Below, piece after piece: positions 9,004 to 18,210 of a DNA stretch of 22,730 bases (position 1 is the first letter of the stretch; each line of letters begins with the position of its first letter). The translations under genes were made by a program, and so were the position numbers. A model generated the notes under the pieces. It saw nothing but the letters and a program-made list of their open reading frames with translations. It had not been told where the DNA came from and made no database searches. Source of the DNA: Glomus cerebriforme (Eukaryota > Glomeromycota > Glomeromycetes > Glomerales > Glomeraceae); the NCBI GenBank assembly GCA_003550305.1, contig QKYT01000391.1:16362-39091 (forward strand), given 5' to 3'.

Positions 9004-11554
9004 ATGTCATCTCAAAGTAAATTCGTTAAACTAAAAAATAAGTGTGGAAAATGTGGTAAAGAATATACGAAAACAAATCGTAAAAATATTAAATGGTGTA
9101 AACCATGTCAAATAAATGATTTAAGAAAAAATTTTATAAACTGGACCAGCGGAAACAAGGGAATTGATAAATACATTCAAAAAATGCAATTAAACATTAA
9201 TAATATTGATAGTATAATATTTGAATGGATACCATTCGATCAATTTAATGATATTGAAGAAATAGATAATGATGATTTTTCCATAATATATTCAGCAACA
9301 TGGAAAGATGGTCCATTACATTACGATTCTAGTGATAAGGAAATAAAATTGATGAGAAAATATGACGAAACAGTTGCGCTGAAATATCTAGATAATTCAC
9401 AAAAGATTACTAATGAATTTTTAAATAAGGTATAAAAATTTCTTTACGAATTTAATTTAAATACTTTTTTTTTTTAATAATAATGAAATAATGATTTATT
9501 ATTTTAATAATAGGTTAAAAAAAAATCATCAAGTCTTTATAATAATAAGAAAGCATATGGAATATCTCAAAATCCAGATACAAAAAATTATATTATGGTT
9601 TTTGAGCATGTAGAAAATAAAGAAAATAAATACAAATGTAACAAATGTGGCAAAAAATATACAGATACAAAGCGTAGATGGTGCGAATCATGTCAATTAA
9701 ATGATTTAAAAAAATTTATTAGGTTTAGTGGAAATGAAGTAATTGATAATCTTATAAATTATTATGGTAGTATAACATTTGAATGGATACCATATAATGA
9801 GTTTAATAATATTAAAGAAATAATCAAGAATGATTTGGCTACACTATCTTCAGCGACATGGAAGAATGGTCCATTAGTTTATGATTATGATAAAAGAGGA
9901 TGGAAAAGAGAGTTGGATAAAAAAGTTGTTTTAAAATGGTTATTTAATTCACAAAATATTATTGCCAAAGAGTTTTTGGAAGAGGTACGGAATTTTTTTT
10001 TTAAAAAAAATTTAATTTAAATAATTTTCGATAACATTTTGTTTTTTAAATTTTAATAGGTTTCTAAAATTTCTTTCGGTAGATATAATGATTTTCCAAC
10101 ATATGGAATATCTCAAAATCCAGATACAAAGGATTATATTATGGTTTTTCGGGATGAATGTTGTGAAAAATGTGGCGAGCAATATAAAGATGAAAGTCAT
10201 GCAAAATATAAATGGTGTAAACCATGTCAAATAAATTATTTAAAAAATGAACTTACAAACTATAGTGGAAATGAGAAAATCGACGATTTAATTCAAGAAA
10301 TGCGATTAAAGCTTGATTCTTATCAAGATTTAGTATTTGAATGGATACCATACGATCAATTACTAATATTAAAGAAGTAGGTAAAGGTGGATTTGCTACA
10401 GTACATTCAGCAAGATGGGAAGTTAGTCAATTGAATTATAGTATACACGCAAAGAAATATGAAAGATTAAAAGGTGTTGATGTTGCTTTAAAATGTTTAT
10501 TTAATTCACAAGATATTACAAATGAATTTTTAAATGAGGTATGGATTTATTTATCTATGAATTTAATTCAAATATTTAATTTGATAATAATATTGTAATA
10601 TTTTTTAATATAGATCAAAGCATATTCAATGAATATTTCTGATAGTATCCTTAAAATTTATGGAATATCTCAAAATCCAGATACGAAAAATTACGTTATA
10701 GTTCTTAAATATGCAGCAGGTGGAAATTTTAGTGATTGGATAAATAAAATAACTCTTAAGAAAAATTTTTATTGGAACTATAAAAGATTAGCATTAACTG
10801 ATATTATTGATGGTTTAACAACAATCCATCAAAACGATTTAGTTCATCGTGATTTTCATACAGGGAATATGCTATTTAAAGATGTACATGTTAGAAAAAT
10901 TCAGGATAATTTTGTATATATTTCAGATATGGGATTATGTGGAGAAGCTAGTAATGTAGATGGAACAAAAATTTATGGAGTTATGCCTTATATAGCTCCT
11001 GAAGTATTAAATGGAAAATTTTACTCAAGCATCAGACATATATAGTTTTGGTATGGTTATGTATTTTGCAGCAACTGGAAAACAACCTTTTTACAATTGT
11101 GCACATGATTATTATTTAGCAGTAAATATATGTAAAGGACATAGGCCTGAATTAAATGAGACTGGAGCACCAAAACGTTATATAGACTTAATGAAAAGAT
11201 GTTGGGATTCAAATCCAGACAATAGACCAGATTCAAATGAAATACTCGAATTATTTTTACGTGATGAATTTTGGGATTGGAATATGACGAAGAAAATTCC
11301 TCCATATATTGAATCAGTTAATCATCCACAAGCTATTTATACATCTCGATTACTTGATCCTTTTACAAATGACCTTCCTGGTAAGTCTGAATGATTAGAT
11401 AATGGTTTCAATTGTTTTCTATTTAATTTATATTTATAAGTATTTAATCATATCCTTAATTTTAACAGAACCTCGTAATGAATCAACTAATTTTAATATT
11501 CCTGATGATGATGATTTCAATTTTTGTGATAATTTTGATAATTTTGAGGAATAA
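9004..11554 (+). pseudogene. Kinase-like gene with Cys-pair + N-lobe module in triplicate and one C-lobe; two frameshifts
   Basis: Five exons: 9004-9429, 9514-9984, 10060-10538, 10614-11380, 11469-11554 (introns 84, 75, 75, 88 bp); about 743 residues if read through. The start is ATG 9004 (MSSQSKF). Each module has CxxCGxxY, then WCxxCQ (a putative zinc knuckle), then FEWIPY/F and the kinase N-lobe down to YGISQNPDTKNYIMVF, where the next module begins in frame. Only module 3 has an intact glycine loop (VGKGGFATVHSARW); modules 1 and 2 read IDNDDFSIIYSATW and IIKNDLATLSSATW, though the VALK/VVLK lysine persists. The single C-lobe has VHRDFHTGN (HRD), ISDMGL (DFG position), MPYIAPEVL and a CWDSNPDNRP helix, as in tyrosine-kinase-like enzymes expanded in Rhizophagus. 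A one-base deletion near 10360 (DQ..TNIKEVGKGG) and a frame change near 11014 (NGK../FTQASDIYSFG) interrupt it; downstream splice phase confirms both. It may be a pseudogene or carry sequence errors; a working gene would have only the last module ATP-competent. Confidence 0.78.
9034..10690 (+). repeat. Threefold tandem duplication (~550 bp unit) inside the kinase-like gene
   Basis: The string TATGGAATATCTCAAAATCC recurs at 9556, 10102 and 10659 (spacings 546 and 557 bp), and TGGTG(T/C)(A/G)AA(C/T)CATGTCAA recurs near 9094, 9679 and 10213. Each unit spans the Cys-pair module, the N-lobe exon, an intron and the start of the next exon, so intron and exon boundaries were copied together. Confidence 0.85.
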
Positions 11555-12159
11555 GTAATCAATAATCGGAACTGACACGTCAATGATTTTAAAGGTAAAG
11601 GTAATTGATTATTCGTCATTTTTTTAAAAAAAATATTATGTGGTACATCTCTTTTTTAATTAAAAAAAAAAAAACTTTATTTATGAATCAAAAATCATCC
11701 AGTAGAATAAAAAATTAAATGGGTTAGTTACATGGCGGCAGAAACATAGTTTTGTCGTTCTATTTTATTCAATGGGATATTGTAAATTTTATATATAGTT
11801 TTTTTTTGTTCAACACCGGTTATAGATAACATGTAATTTTTTTTTTTTGCATAATAAAACTCGGTTTGTAATTGATCAAGACTATTTCTAAAGAGATTAT
11901 TTCAAATTTATAGAAAATATTTGTAAGCCATATAACTAAAAGAGTTTATTATACTTTGTATGTACACATTCTAAATTACTTTCATCTTACCAAGTTACCA
12001 CCGCTTTAATGTCCCATATAATGCGCCGTAATATACTGTAATAATGCGCTCATGGTATTCTAAAAAAAACCAAACCTTAATATATTTCTATCTAAAAGAG
12101 TATTCATCAGATACATTTGAAAATCAAAAATAATTTTAAATTAAAATTACAAAAAAAGT
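11555..12159. other. Gene-free stretch downstream of the kinase-like gene
   Basis: AT-rich with long A and T runs. AATAAA-type strings near 11706 could serve the kinase transcript. Nothing else could be supported. Confidence 0.45.
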
Positions 12160-13094
12160 CTACTTATCACACATTTTCATTCGTTGATTGATTTTTTTTT
12201 CACGTCTATCTTTTCGTATATTGATTTTTTTATTTGATCTTTTTTTTCCGTCCATTAATCTATTCATTTTATCTATATGATTGATGCAATTGATGTATTA
12301 ATTCATTCTGATCTTGGCTTTTTCTTTTCTTAGTTCTCATTGGGTCAACGCTGTTAAAGTACCCAGAAATTAATCAAAAACATTTAAAATAGAATTTGCT
12401 GCTCCTTCTCGTGGTGTTATTTTTTCATTTTCATTTTCAACCTTTTTTTCTCAAGTTTTTCTTGTGTAATATTTACACTCTTTGATTTTGTAATGCATTA
12501 TTATTGGCGGTCCTGTGGAGAAAAATGCATGTGCAGATTCTTGTCCATGGAAATTTTACAAAGTTCATTGGTATCTTCTAAATCCAAAAGTGCATTGCAT
12601 TTAATCAGCTCTTCTTGAAATACAGTAGGTTGTATATATTTTTTGCAGCATTTTGAAGTATTAACAGGTGGAAGAGTTAATATATCATCCGAACTATAAA
12701 TTTTTTCATTGTGGTGAATGTTCAGGCTTGGTATTTTATTTTTATGATTTTTTTTTTAACTAGTTTAATCAAATGTTACATTGATTTATGATAACTTGTA
12801 AAATGATGCTGTTGTATATAACTGAACGGATATATCAGAAAAAATTGTCTCAAAAACAACACATATAGATATTGGGCTAGGAACTGCACAAAAATTACCT
12901 TCTTGACCTTCCTGGTGTTACTATCTTGACCCTCATATATTAGATTACATATATGCGAGTCAAAGAAAGTAAGTCGTACAGGGTCAAGAAGGTAATATTT
13001 GCGGCACAGCGGCCCCAAAACCAGCTTTGTTTAACAAATTATCGGGATTTGATTCAGGAAACGAGTCATTCACGTTAGTGGAGGAAATTCCTGA
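12160..13094 (-). pseudogene. Unrecognised decayed gene, minus strand, split by a foldback element
   Basis: Several minus-strand blocks read as protein without common start codons. 13094-13019: SGISSTNVNDSFPESNPDN, then LLNKAGFG, running into the foldback element at 13018. 12754-12501: contains SSDDILTLPPVNTSKCCKK and FQEELIKCNALLDLEDTNEL, ending DRQ before TAA. 12440-12370: VENENEKITPREGAANSIL, then NVFD and TAA. 12267-12160: MNRLMDGKKRSNKKINIRKD, ending MCDK before TAG. Frame changes and stops lie between blocks. Composition (acidic and Ser-rich N-terminal part, basic Lys/Arg-rich end) suggests one ancestral protein or a transposon ORF. No family was recognised and no function is assigned. 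Real introns could link some blocks, so part may still be functional. Confidence 0.4.
12872..13018. mobile_element. 147-bp foldback (near-complete palindrome) MITE
   Basis: The whole element folds on itself about an axis near 12945. The outer arms are TTGGG(12872)/(13018), the core arm ATTACCTTCTTGACC (12893-12907) is perfectly inverted as GGTCAAGAAGGTAAT near 12982-12996, then TTACTATCTT pairs with AAGAAAGTAA, and GACCCTCATATAT (12928-12940) pairs with ATATATGCGAGTC. Arms are imperfect near the tips. No clear target-site duplication is visible. It interrupts an otherwise open minus-strand frame, consistent with insertion into a gene. Confidence 0.65.
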
Positions 13095-13974
13095 AGAATT
13101 TTTTTTTTTTTTTGCAAATTAAAAAAAAAATACACTTTTTGTCAAATTTTAATGGCAAAATTCGTGAAGTGAATTTCCCTTTAGGAAATTTTATCAAAAA
13201 TATATTTCGAAGGAATGTTGGTTCGCGATTGGCGTAACGTATGTGGATTTTTTTTTTTATTGCAGTAGGCATGATATGAAATAAACATAAGTTAACTTAA
13301 AATTAGTAATTTATAAAATAAGCCAATTTATTTGATTATTAAAAATAATAGAGCCGATGGTTTCTCATCCAAGTCTATTTCTATTTTGGATTAGACAAAG
13401 GTTACACAATACGATACGTGATAACCAATAAAAATGTAGCAATCATGACGCGTCAGTCGTGTCAGCAACGTTATAATCAAGTTTTTTTAGGTTTAGAGGT
13501 AAGGATAGGAAGGTGATCTTTAAATAAATAAAATTATTTTTATTCTTTTACTCGAAATACAAGATCATTAACAAACTTCGTTGTCACGTTATCGTTCTTT
13601 CATTATTACCGTGGTGTATACTAATATAAAAGAGATTATTTAATTCTAATTTCTAATACATGAAATTAAACATTATTTTTCTTGAAAAAAAAAACCAGAA
13701 AAAAATAAATCAATTTTAAAATCGTTTTTGGAAATGATACGCATAAATTTGATAATAATACTATGACGTTTAGGAAATATTAACGGTTCCAGTTCTACTA
13801 TAGTTTTGGATTATTTTCTCGTTCTAGATGAAAGATGGAACATTAGAAAAGTAATTATGGAACATTCGAAACTTTTAAAAATAAAGGGAAAAAGTATAAT
13901 AAAAATGATGTACGTTATATTTTTTTATTAAACCAAAAATGTCAATACATCAATGTTTATGTGATGCGCGATAT
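13095..13974. other. Gene-free stretch before the HMG duplication
   Basis: Contains long A/T runs (13099-13130) and a small hairpin AATTTCC...GGAAATT near 13170-13190. The frame at 13075-13272 (-) is low complexity. No gene or RNA was supported. Confidence 0.4.
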
Positions 13975-14497
13975 TACATCATATAACGAAACGATCTACA
14001 GTAATAACGTCACAAAAAATTTCGGGCGGAATTTTTTCATTCAAAAAAATATTGAGAAAAAACAGCTTTCCATGTTATCGTTAATTTTTGTATCAGAAAA
14101 ATTTTAAATAATAAAGAATGGAATTAGTTTCGGACTTTTTAACGATTAATTTATTAGTATTATTTTAGTTATTGATAAATGTTATATATACTTTTTTCAT
14201 TAAACGATTTAAAAAATTTAAATATCATTACATTTATTTTTAAAACTAGTAATGAAAAATGTCTAATAAAATGATCATCTTGAAAGTTGAAACCATTCTC
14301 TTTTTTTTTTCTTTTAAAATTGTCTAATGGATCACAATATTTTATTTGTTTTGGATAATAAAGATAATGAAATGAAAGCTTTCAATAATTAAAATACAAA
14401 AGCGGAAAACTAGCTTGGGTGTATTTGTAAAAGAATATATAAAAACATTTTCGGAATAAATATTAAAATCAAAATGTGATAAAAGCGACATAAAGAG

Positions 14498-14560
14498 AAT
14501 TAGACCGCTCAAGTATATAAGCAAAGAAAACAAAATGAAATCAAAGGAAAAAGTTCCTTC
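14498..14560 (+). promoter_or_regulatory. Ultraconserved upstream block, copy 1
   Basis: These 63 bases differ from 17622-17685 by one substitution and a one-base indel, far closer than the flanking DNA or the HMG proteins. The block holds TATATAAG (14514-14521), AAGCAAAGAAA (14519-14529, one mismatch from the Ste11-type TR box RAACAAAGAA) and ATCAAAGG (14540-14547, an HMG/TCF-type WWCAAAG site). It lies ~570 bp upstream of the ATG. Confidence 0.5.
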
Positions 14561-14705
14561 CGTCCGAATCCTTCTATTAAGAAAATTATCAATTCTAATG
14601 ATTTATTCATAAAACAACTGTAATAACTGTAATAAACGGTAATGGCACTAATAAAATGAGTTGATTAAACTCCGATATTCTTTAAGTCTAAAAAAAAATT
14701 AGGCT

Positions 14706-14742
14706 AAGCCCGTTAACTAAGTTGATTTTTTTTTTAAACGGG
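14706..14742. promoter_or_regulatory. GTTAAC palindrome motif upstream of HMG gene 1
   Basis: AGCCCGTTAACTAAGTTGA is followed by TTAAACGGG (14734-14742), giving a CCCGTTAA...TTAAACGGG inverted pair. The counterpart in copy 2 is a tighter palindrome. An ambiguous base follows at 14743. Confidence 0.35.
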
Positions 14743-15003
14743 NAAAAAAAAAAAAAAAAGAAACGTTAATAAAAGCGTTATACTGTAATTATGATCTTCG
14801 CATTGCAGTTTTACTTTATAATTATCACCTAATCGTGTTCAATGTAATCGGAATTTTATGATATAACTTATATTACCAAATTTTATTATATTTTTTCATA
14901 AATATAATTTGTATTATTACTAATTAAAGTATTCAAGAACACGTTTGATCCTTTTGAAAAAGTAAAAATCATTTTAATTATCTAATTTATTTAATTTTTT
15001 CTT

Positions 15004-15010
15004 TATAAAT
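15004..15010 (+). promoter_or_regulatory. TATA box of HMG gene 1
   Basis: TTCTTTATAAATAGGGC is conserved in copy 2 as TTCTTTATAAAAAGGGC, ~115 bp upstream of the ATG in both. Conservation and position support a core promoter. Confidence 0.6.
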
Positions 15011-15124
15011 AGGGCAGAAAAACTATCATCTAAATTTTGAAATTATTTGGTCAAATATTTTAAATATTAAGACCTATCTAATACTTTCTTGTATAAAATA
15101 AAAAAAAAAAAAAAATAAATAATA

Positions 15125-15712
15125 ATGAACCAAAATTCGGATAATTTGGCCTCACAGGCATATGACGAGAATAGAGAAGAATTTGTCGATCTTCTCAACC
15201 TTTTAAGGACTTCGATCGACAAAGGCGAGCCTAATCCGAAAGAACTTGTAAAGATCTCTAATGGAAAAATCCCTCGCCCTCAAAACTCAAATATAATTTA
15301 TACGAATCAACTTAATAAACTGGGGTTATTAAGAATTCTTAGAGGATTTTTTGAAAGAAATGGTTATAATAAACAAAAGTTAATGCCAACATCAAAAAAA
15401 CTTAGTAACATCTTATGGGAAGAACTGTCGATCAATTATCGGGAATTTTTCACTGATTTGGCTTCAAAAGTTGTCATTGAACACGGTCAGGTATATCCGG
15501 ATTATAAATATGAGCCAAAAAAAAGATGTAGAAAGGGGACTATTGTAATCTGTGACCCTCAAAAAAAAGAAAGAAGTCTAACAAGTGTAAAAAAAATGTT
15601 CCCGAACGAGCAGATGGGGACAGTATTCAAGATGAAATTGATGAACAACATTTGCCAACTTTTTATGAAAAACCCTTACCTTCTTCTCTCTATGATCATG
15701 ATGGTCTTTTAA
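15125..15712 (+). CDS. MATA-HMG box protein, copy 1 (C-terminus probably frameshifted)
   Basis: 195 residues from ATG 15125 to TAA 15710-15712, no intron. An HMG box spans ~49-133: IPRPQNSNIIYTN opens helix 1, then a long NKQKLMPTSKKLSNILWEEL segment, FFTDLASKV helix 3 and YPDYKYEPKK. HMG boxes bend and bind DNA as nuclear transcription factors; MATA-HMG genes are strongly amplified in Rhizophagus. The helix 1 to helix 2 distance is ~12 residues longer than usual, and the RPxNAF phenylalanine is Asn. The N-terminal ~45 residues (YDENREEFVDLLNLL...SID) are shared with the copy at 18211. After KKERSLTSV the frame diverges: another frame gives HLPTFYEKPLP, matching PSFNEKPLP at the end of copy 2, and would stop at 15724-15726. 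An A8 run at 15589-15596 is the likely slip site. Sequence error or a real truncation are both possible. Confidence 0.75.
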   Translation: MNQNSDNLASQAYDENREEFVDLLNLLRTSIDKGEPNPKELVKISNGKIPRPQNSNIIYTNQLNKLGLLRILRGFFERNGYNKQKLMPTSKKLSNILWEELSINYREFFTDLASKVVIEHGQVYPDYKYEPKKRCRKGTIVICDPQKKERSLTSVKKMFPNEQMGTVFKMKLMNNICQLFMKNPYLLLSMIMMVF

Positions 15713-15868
15713 GATTTTATTTTTAATTTATCTTTTATTTTTTTCTATAATATATATTAAATTTCTTAAATTAAGATCTAGAAAATCTAGCAATTGTATG
15801 TAAAAAAAAAATATTTTCTTTAAGATCGAAAAAAATTTTTTAATTATAATTAAGTTATTTTAAAATTC

Positions 15869-15874
15869 AATAAA
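15869..15874 (+). promoter_or_regulatory. Poly(A) signal of HMG gene 1
   Basis: AATAAA ~155 bp after the stop codon; an equivalent string follows copy 2 in the duplicated 3' flank. Confidence 0.4.
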
Positions 15875-15905
15875 AAATTATGTATATAATTTAATCCAAA
15901 CTGAC

Positions 15906-17129
15906 TGGTTTCATAGAACCTTTAAATTATGGTGACTGTCTTCTTTTTATCTTTATAATAAAATGATTATTTTCAAAAAAAATAATATATATATTTAGGT
16001 TATATTTTATTTGCGTATTCATTTGTAAAGTAAAAAAACTTCATGAGGTAAAATTCTAAATTTGGTAATCAACGTCCAAAGTTAATATACTTAACTCAGT
16101 AAATCAAGTAGATTGGATTGTGAAAGGAATAAATGTTTCTAACATATTGTATTTGTTAATAAAAATAATTATTTACTTTAATAATAATAATAATAAAAAT
16201 ATACGAAGTGGATCATTAATATGATTTTTTTTTTGATCGTATACGCATGATTGTATATAAATTAGGCATTAAAGTATGTATTGAATAAGGTCTACCTGTG
16301 AAAGAAAAATTGTGTATCATAAACTTCTATGCAAAAATTGCGCCTTTCAAGAACTTCCTAATCATTTTAATTTCTTTTTTATTATTTTATCGTGCTAAAG
16401 AAAAAAAAAAAACTAAAAAAAAAGATAAAATCACTTTTTCAGATTTTCTAAATTATATTATTTATATTATTTAAAATGGTTGTTCGCGACTTTTCAATAA
16501 ATTTTGATTGGCAAATTTTTGAAAAATTCGCTATCCTTTCTATTCACTATGAATTTGATTATTATTTAATTTTGACTTCTTATTTAGGAAAGGTGCGATT
16601 TTAATTCCGGCCAGAATTAGCATAATTTGACAAAATTTAGTTATGTAGATCAGTGTAACTTCATGTATATCGATATGCAGGAATTGACTTTTTTAGCAAG
16701 TTTATGGAGTTATAATTAATATAGTCTAACAATTTGAACTTTTTTTTTGAACATTTACAGTAAAAAAAAAAAAAATAAAATAAATAGAGAAATAAGGACA
16801 TTATAACAGCTGAAAGTTGAGAAATAAAACATATCTGATAAATGGGTCCGGAATTTAGGTTTTCAGTAAATTCAGCAGGACCAAGTTTTTTTGATTGTAT
16901 TAATTCTGACCGTTTTTTATCAGCTTCATTAAATATTTCGAAAATTCTTTAAGATTTGGAGTTTGTTTAATTTCTTTAATCAATTTTTAACCGGAAAGTT
17001 CATCGTGGATGATCATTTATATGAATGTAAATGGTTACAAATCCCATTGTTGAAAAATAATGAAAATAATGAAAAGTATATTTTGTGTAACCAAGTTATT
17101 TCATTTAATACACTGTAGTTAACATCATA
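15906..17129. other. Unique spacer between the two HMG duplication units
   Basis: About 1.2 kb of AT-rich DNA with a short (TAA)n run near 16180-16200. TAATTCCGGCC near 16605 and GGTCCGGAATTT near 16846 could be remnants of a ~250-bp element's ends, but too little is shared. No gene was seen. Confidence 0.4.
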
Positions 17130-17621
17130 TTACATCATGTTACAACATGTAACGAACGATCTACAAGTACAAGAGTACAAAATGTAGATCGTGATTTTTT
17201 TGTATTAAAAAAAACGTCCTTTCATTTGTTATTTTTCTGATACAAATAAAGAAATAATTAAAGAATGGATTAGTATTATTTAGATATTGAAAATGAATAA
17301 ATGTTATGTATACTTTTTTCATTAAATGATTTAAAAATTTAATCACTTTATAAAATCATTATTTTTATTGTTAAAATTAGTAACGAAAAATGATTCTAAT
17401 AAAATGGTCGTCTTGAAAGTTGAAACTATTCTCATTCTTTTATTGCTTTTAAAATTTTCTAATGGATCATAATCTTTTATCTATTTTGGATAATAATAAA
17501 GATAATAAAATAAAGATTTTAACGATTAAAAAATAAAAAAAAGAAAACTAGCTTGAAAAAATATATAAAACGTTTTGGAATAAATATTAAAATCAAAATG
17601 AGATAAAAGCGGCATAAAGAA

Positions 17622-17685
17622 AATTAGACCGCTCAAGTATATAAGCAAAGAAATCAAAATGAAATCAAAGGAAAAAAGTTCCTTC
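17622..17685 (+). promoter_or_regulatory. Ultraconserved upstream block, copy 2
   Basis: Near-identical to 14498-14560, with TATATAAG (17638-17645), AAGCAAAGAAA and ATCAAAGG (17664-17671) preserved. It lies ~530 bp upstream of the ATG. Confidence 0.5.
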
Positions 17686-17807
17686 TGTTTGATCCTTCTG
17701 TTAAGAAAATTATTAAGTATAATGAAAATAACTTTAATAAATGGTAATGGCATTAATAAAATGAGTTGATATGTGAACTCCGTCATTCAAAAAAAAATTG
17801 GTTTTTA

Positions 17808-17829
17808 GCCGTTAACTAGGTTAACGGGC
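17808..17829. promoter_or_regulatory. GTTAAC palindrome motif upstream of HMG gene 2
   Basis: GCCGTTAACTAGGTTAACGG followed by GC is a near-perfect inverted repeat with GTTAAC in each arm. It occupies the same relative place (~385 bp upstream) as the motif at 14706 in copy 1 and is a candidate operator. Confidence 0.4.
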
Positions 17830-18092
17830 GAAAACCGTTTAATAAAAGTGTTATAGTTATGATCTTCGTATTGCAGTTTTTACTTTATTTTACTTTATTA
17901 TTTTCTCCCAATGTTCAATATAATCGGAATTTTTATTTTACAACTTATCTTACCATATTTTATTATATTTTCATAAATATAATTTGTATTATTACTAATT
18001 AAAGTATTCAAGAAAACGTTTTAATATTTGAAAACAGTAAAAACCATTTTTATTAACTGTTTATTTACGGTAAATTGGCGATCTTTTTTCTT

Positions 18093-18099
18093 TATAAAA
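18093..18099 (+). promoter_or_regulatory. TATA box of HMG gene 2
   Basis: TATAAAA followed by AGGGCC, conserved with copy 1, 112 bp upstream of the ATG. Confidence 0.6.
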
Positions 18100-18210
18100 A
18101 GGGCCAAAATAACCATCTTCTAAATTTGAGAATTTGGTCTAAAGTATTAAGGCATACTAAGGAAATCATATTCTTTATTATAAAATAAATAATAAAAATT
18201 TTCACGTAAA

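Larger units (their letters stand above)
13975..15905 (+). repeat. Segmental duplication, copy 1 (promoter + MATA-HMG gene + 3' flank)
   Basis: Sequence from about 13975 (a CGATCTACA block) to about 15905 aligns in order with 17130-19225, including upstream blocks, the HMG frame and the 3' flank (a TTAAGATTTTATTTTT string after the stop region and AATAAA further on). The offset is ~3.1 kb. Boundaries were judged by eye. Confidence 0.75.

Noticed and set aside
10012..10230. Minus-strand frame, 72 residues
   Set aside because: Antisense shadow of kinase exon 3 and its intron.
12776..13018. 80-residue minus-strand frame
   Set aside because: It lies mostly inside the foldback element and reads through its arms.
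13075..13272. 65-residue minus-strand frame ending in a long Lys/Phe run
   Set aside because: Half of it is homopolymer translation; no family resemblance.
16600..16860. Possible MITE with TAATTCCGGCC / GGTCCGGAATTT ends
   Set aside because: Only ~11 bases agree; no target duplication and no further pairing.
14342..17786. Antisense frames (14342-14533 and 17526-17786, minus) sharing SLLIYLSGLI and LLSHFDFNIYS
   Set aside because: They overlie the conserved upstream block. The starts differ, a one-base indel breaks their alignment, and two of the three substitutions checked are non-synonymous, so DNA conservation explains them better than a peptide.
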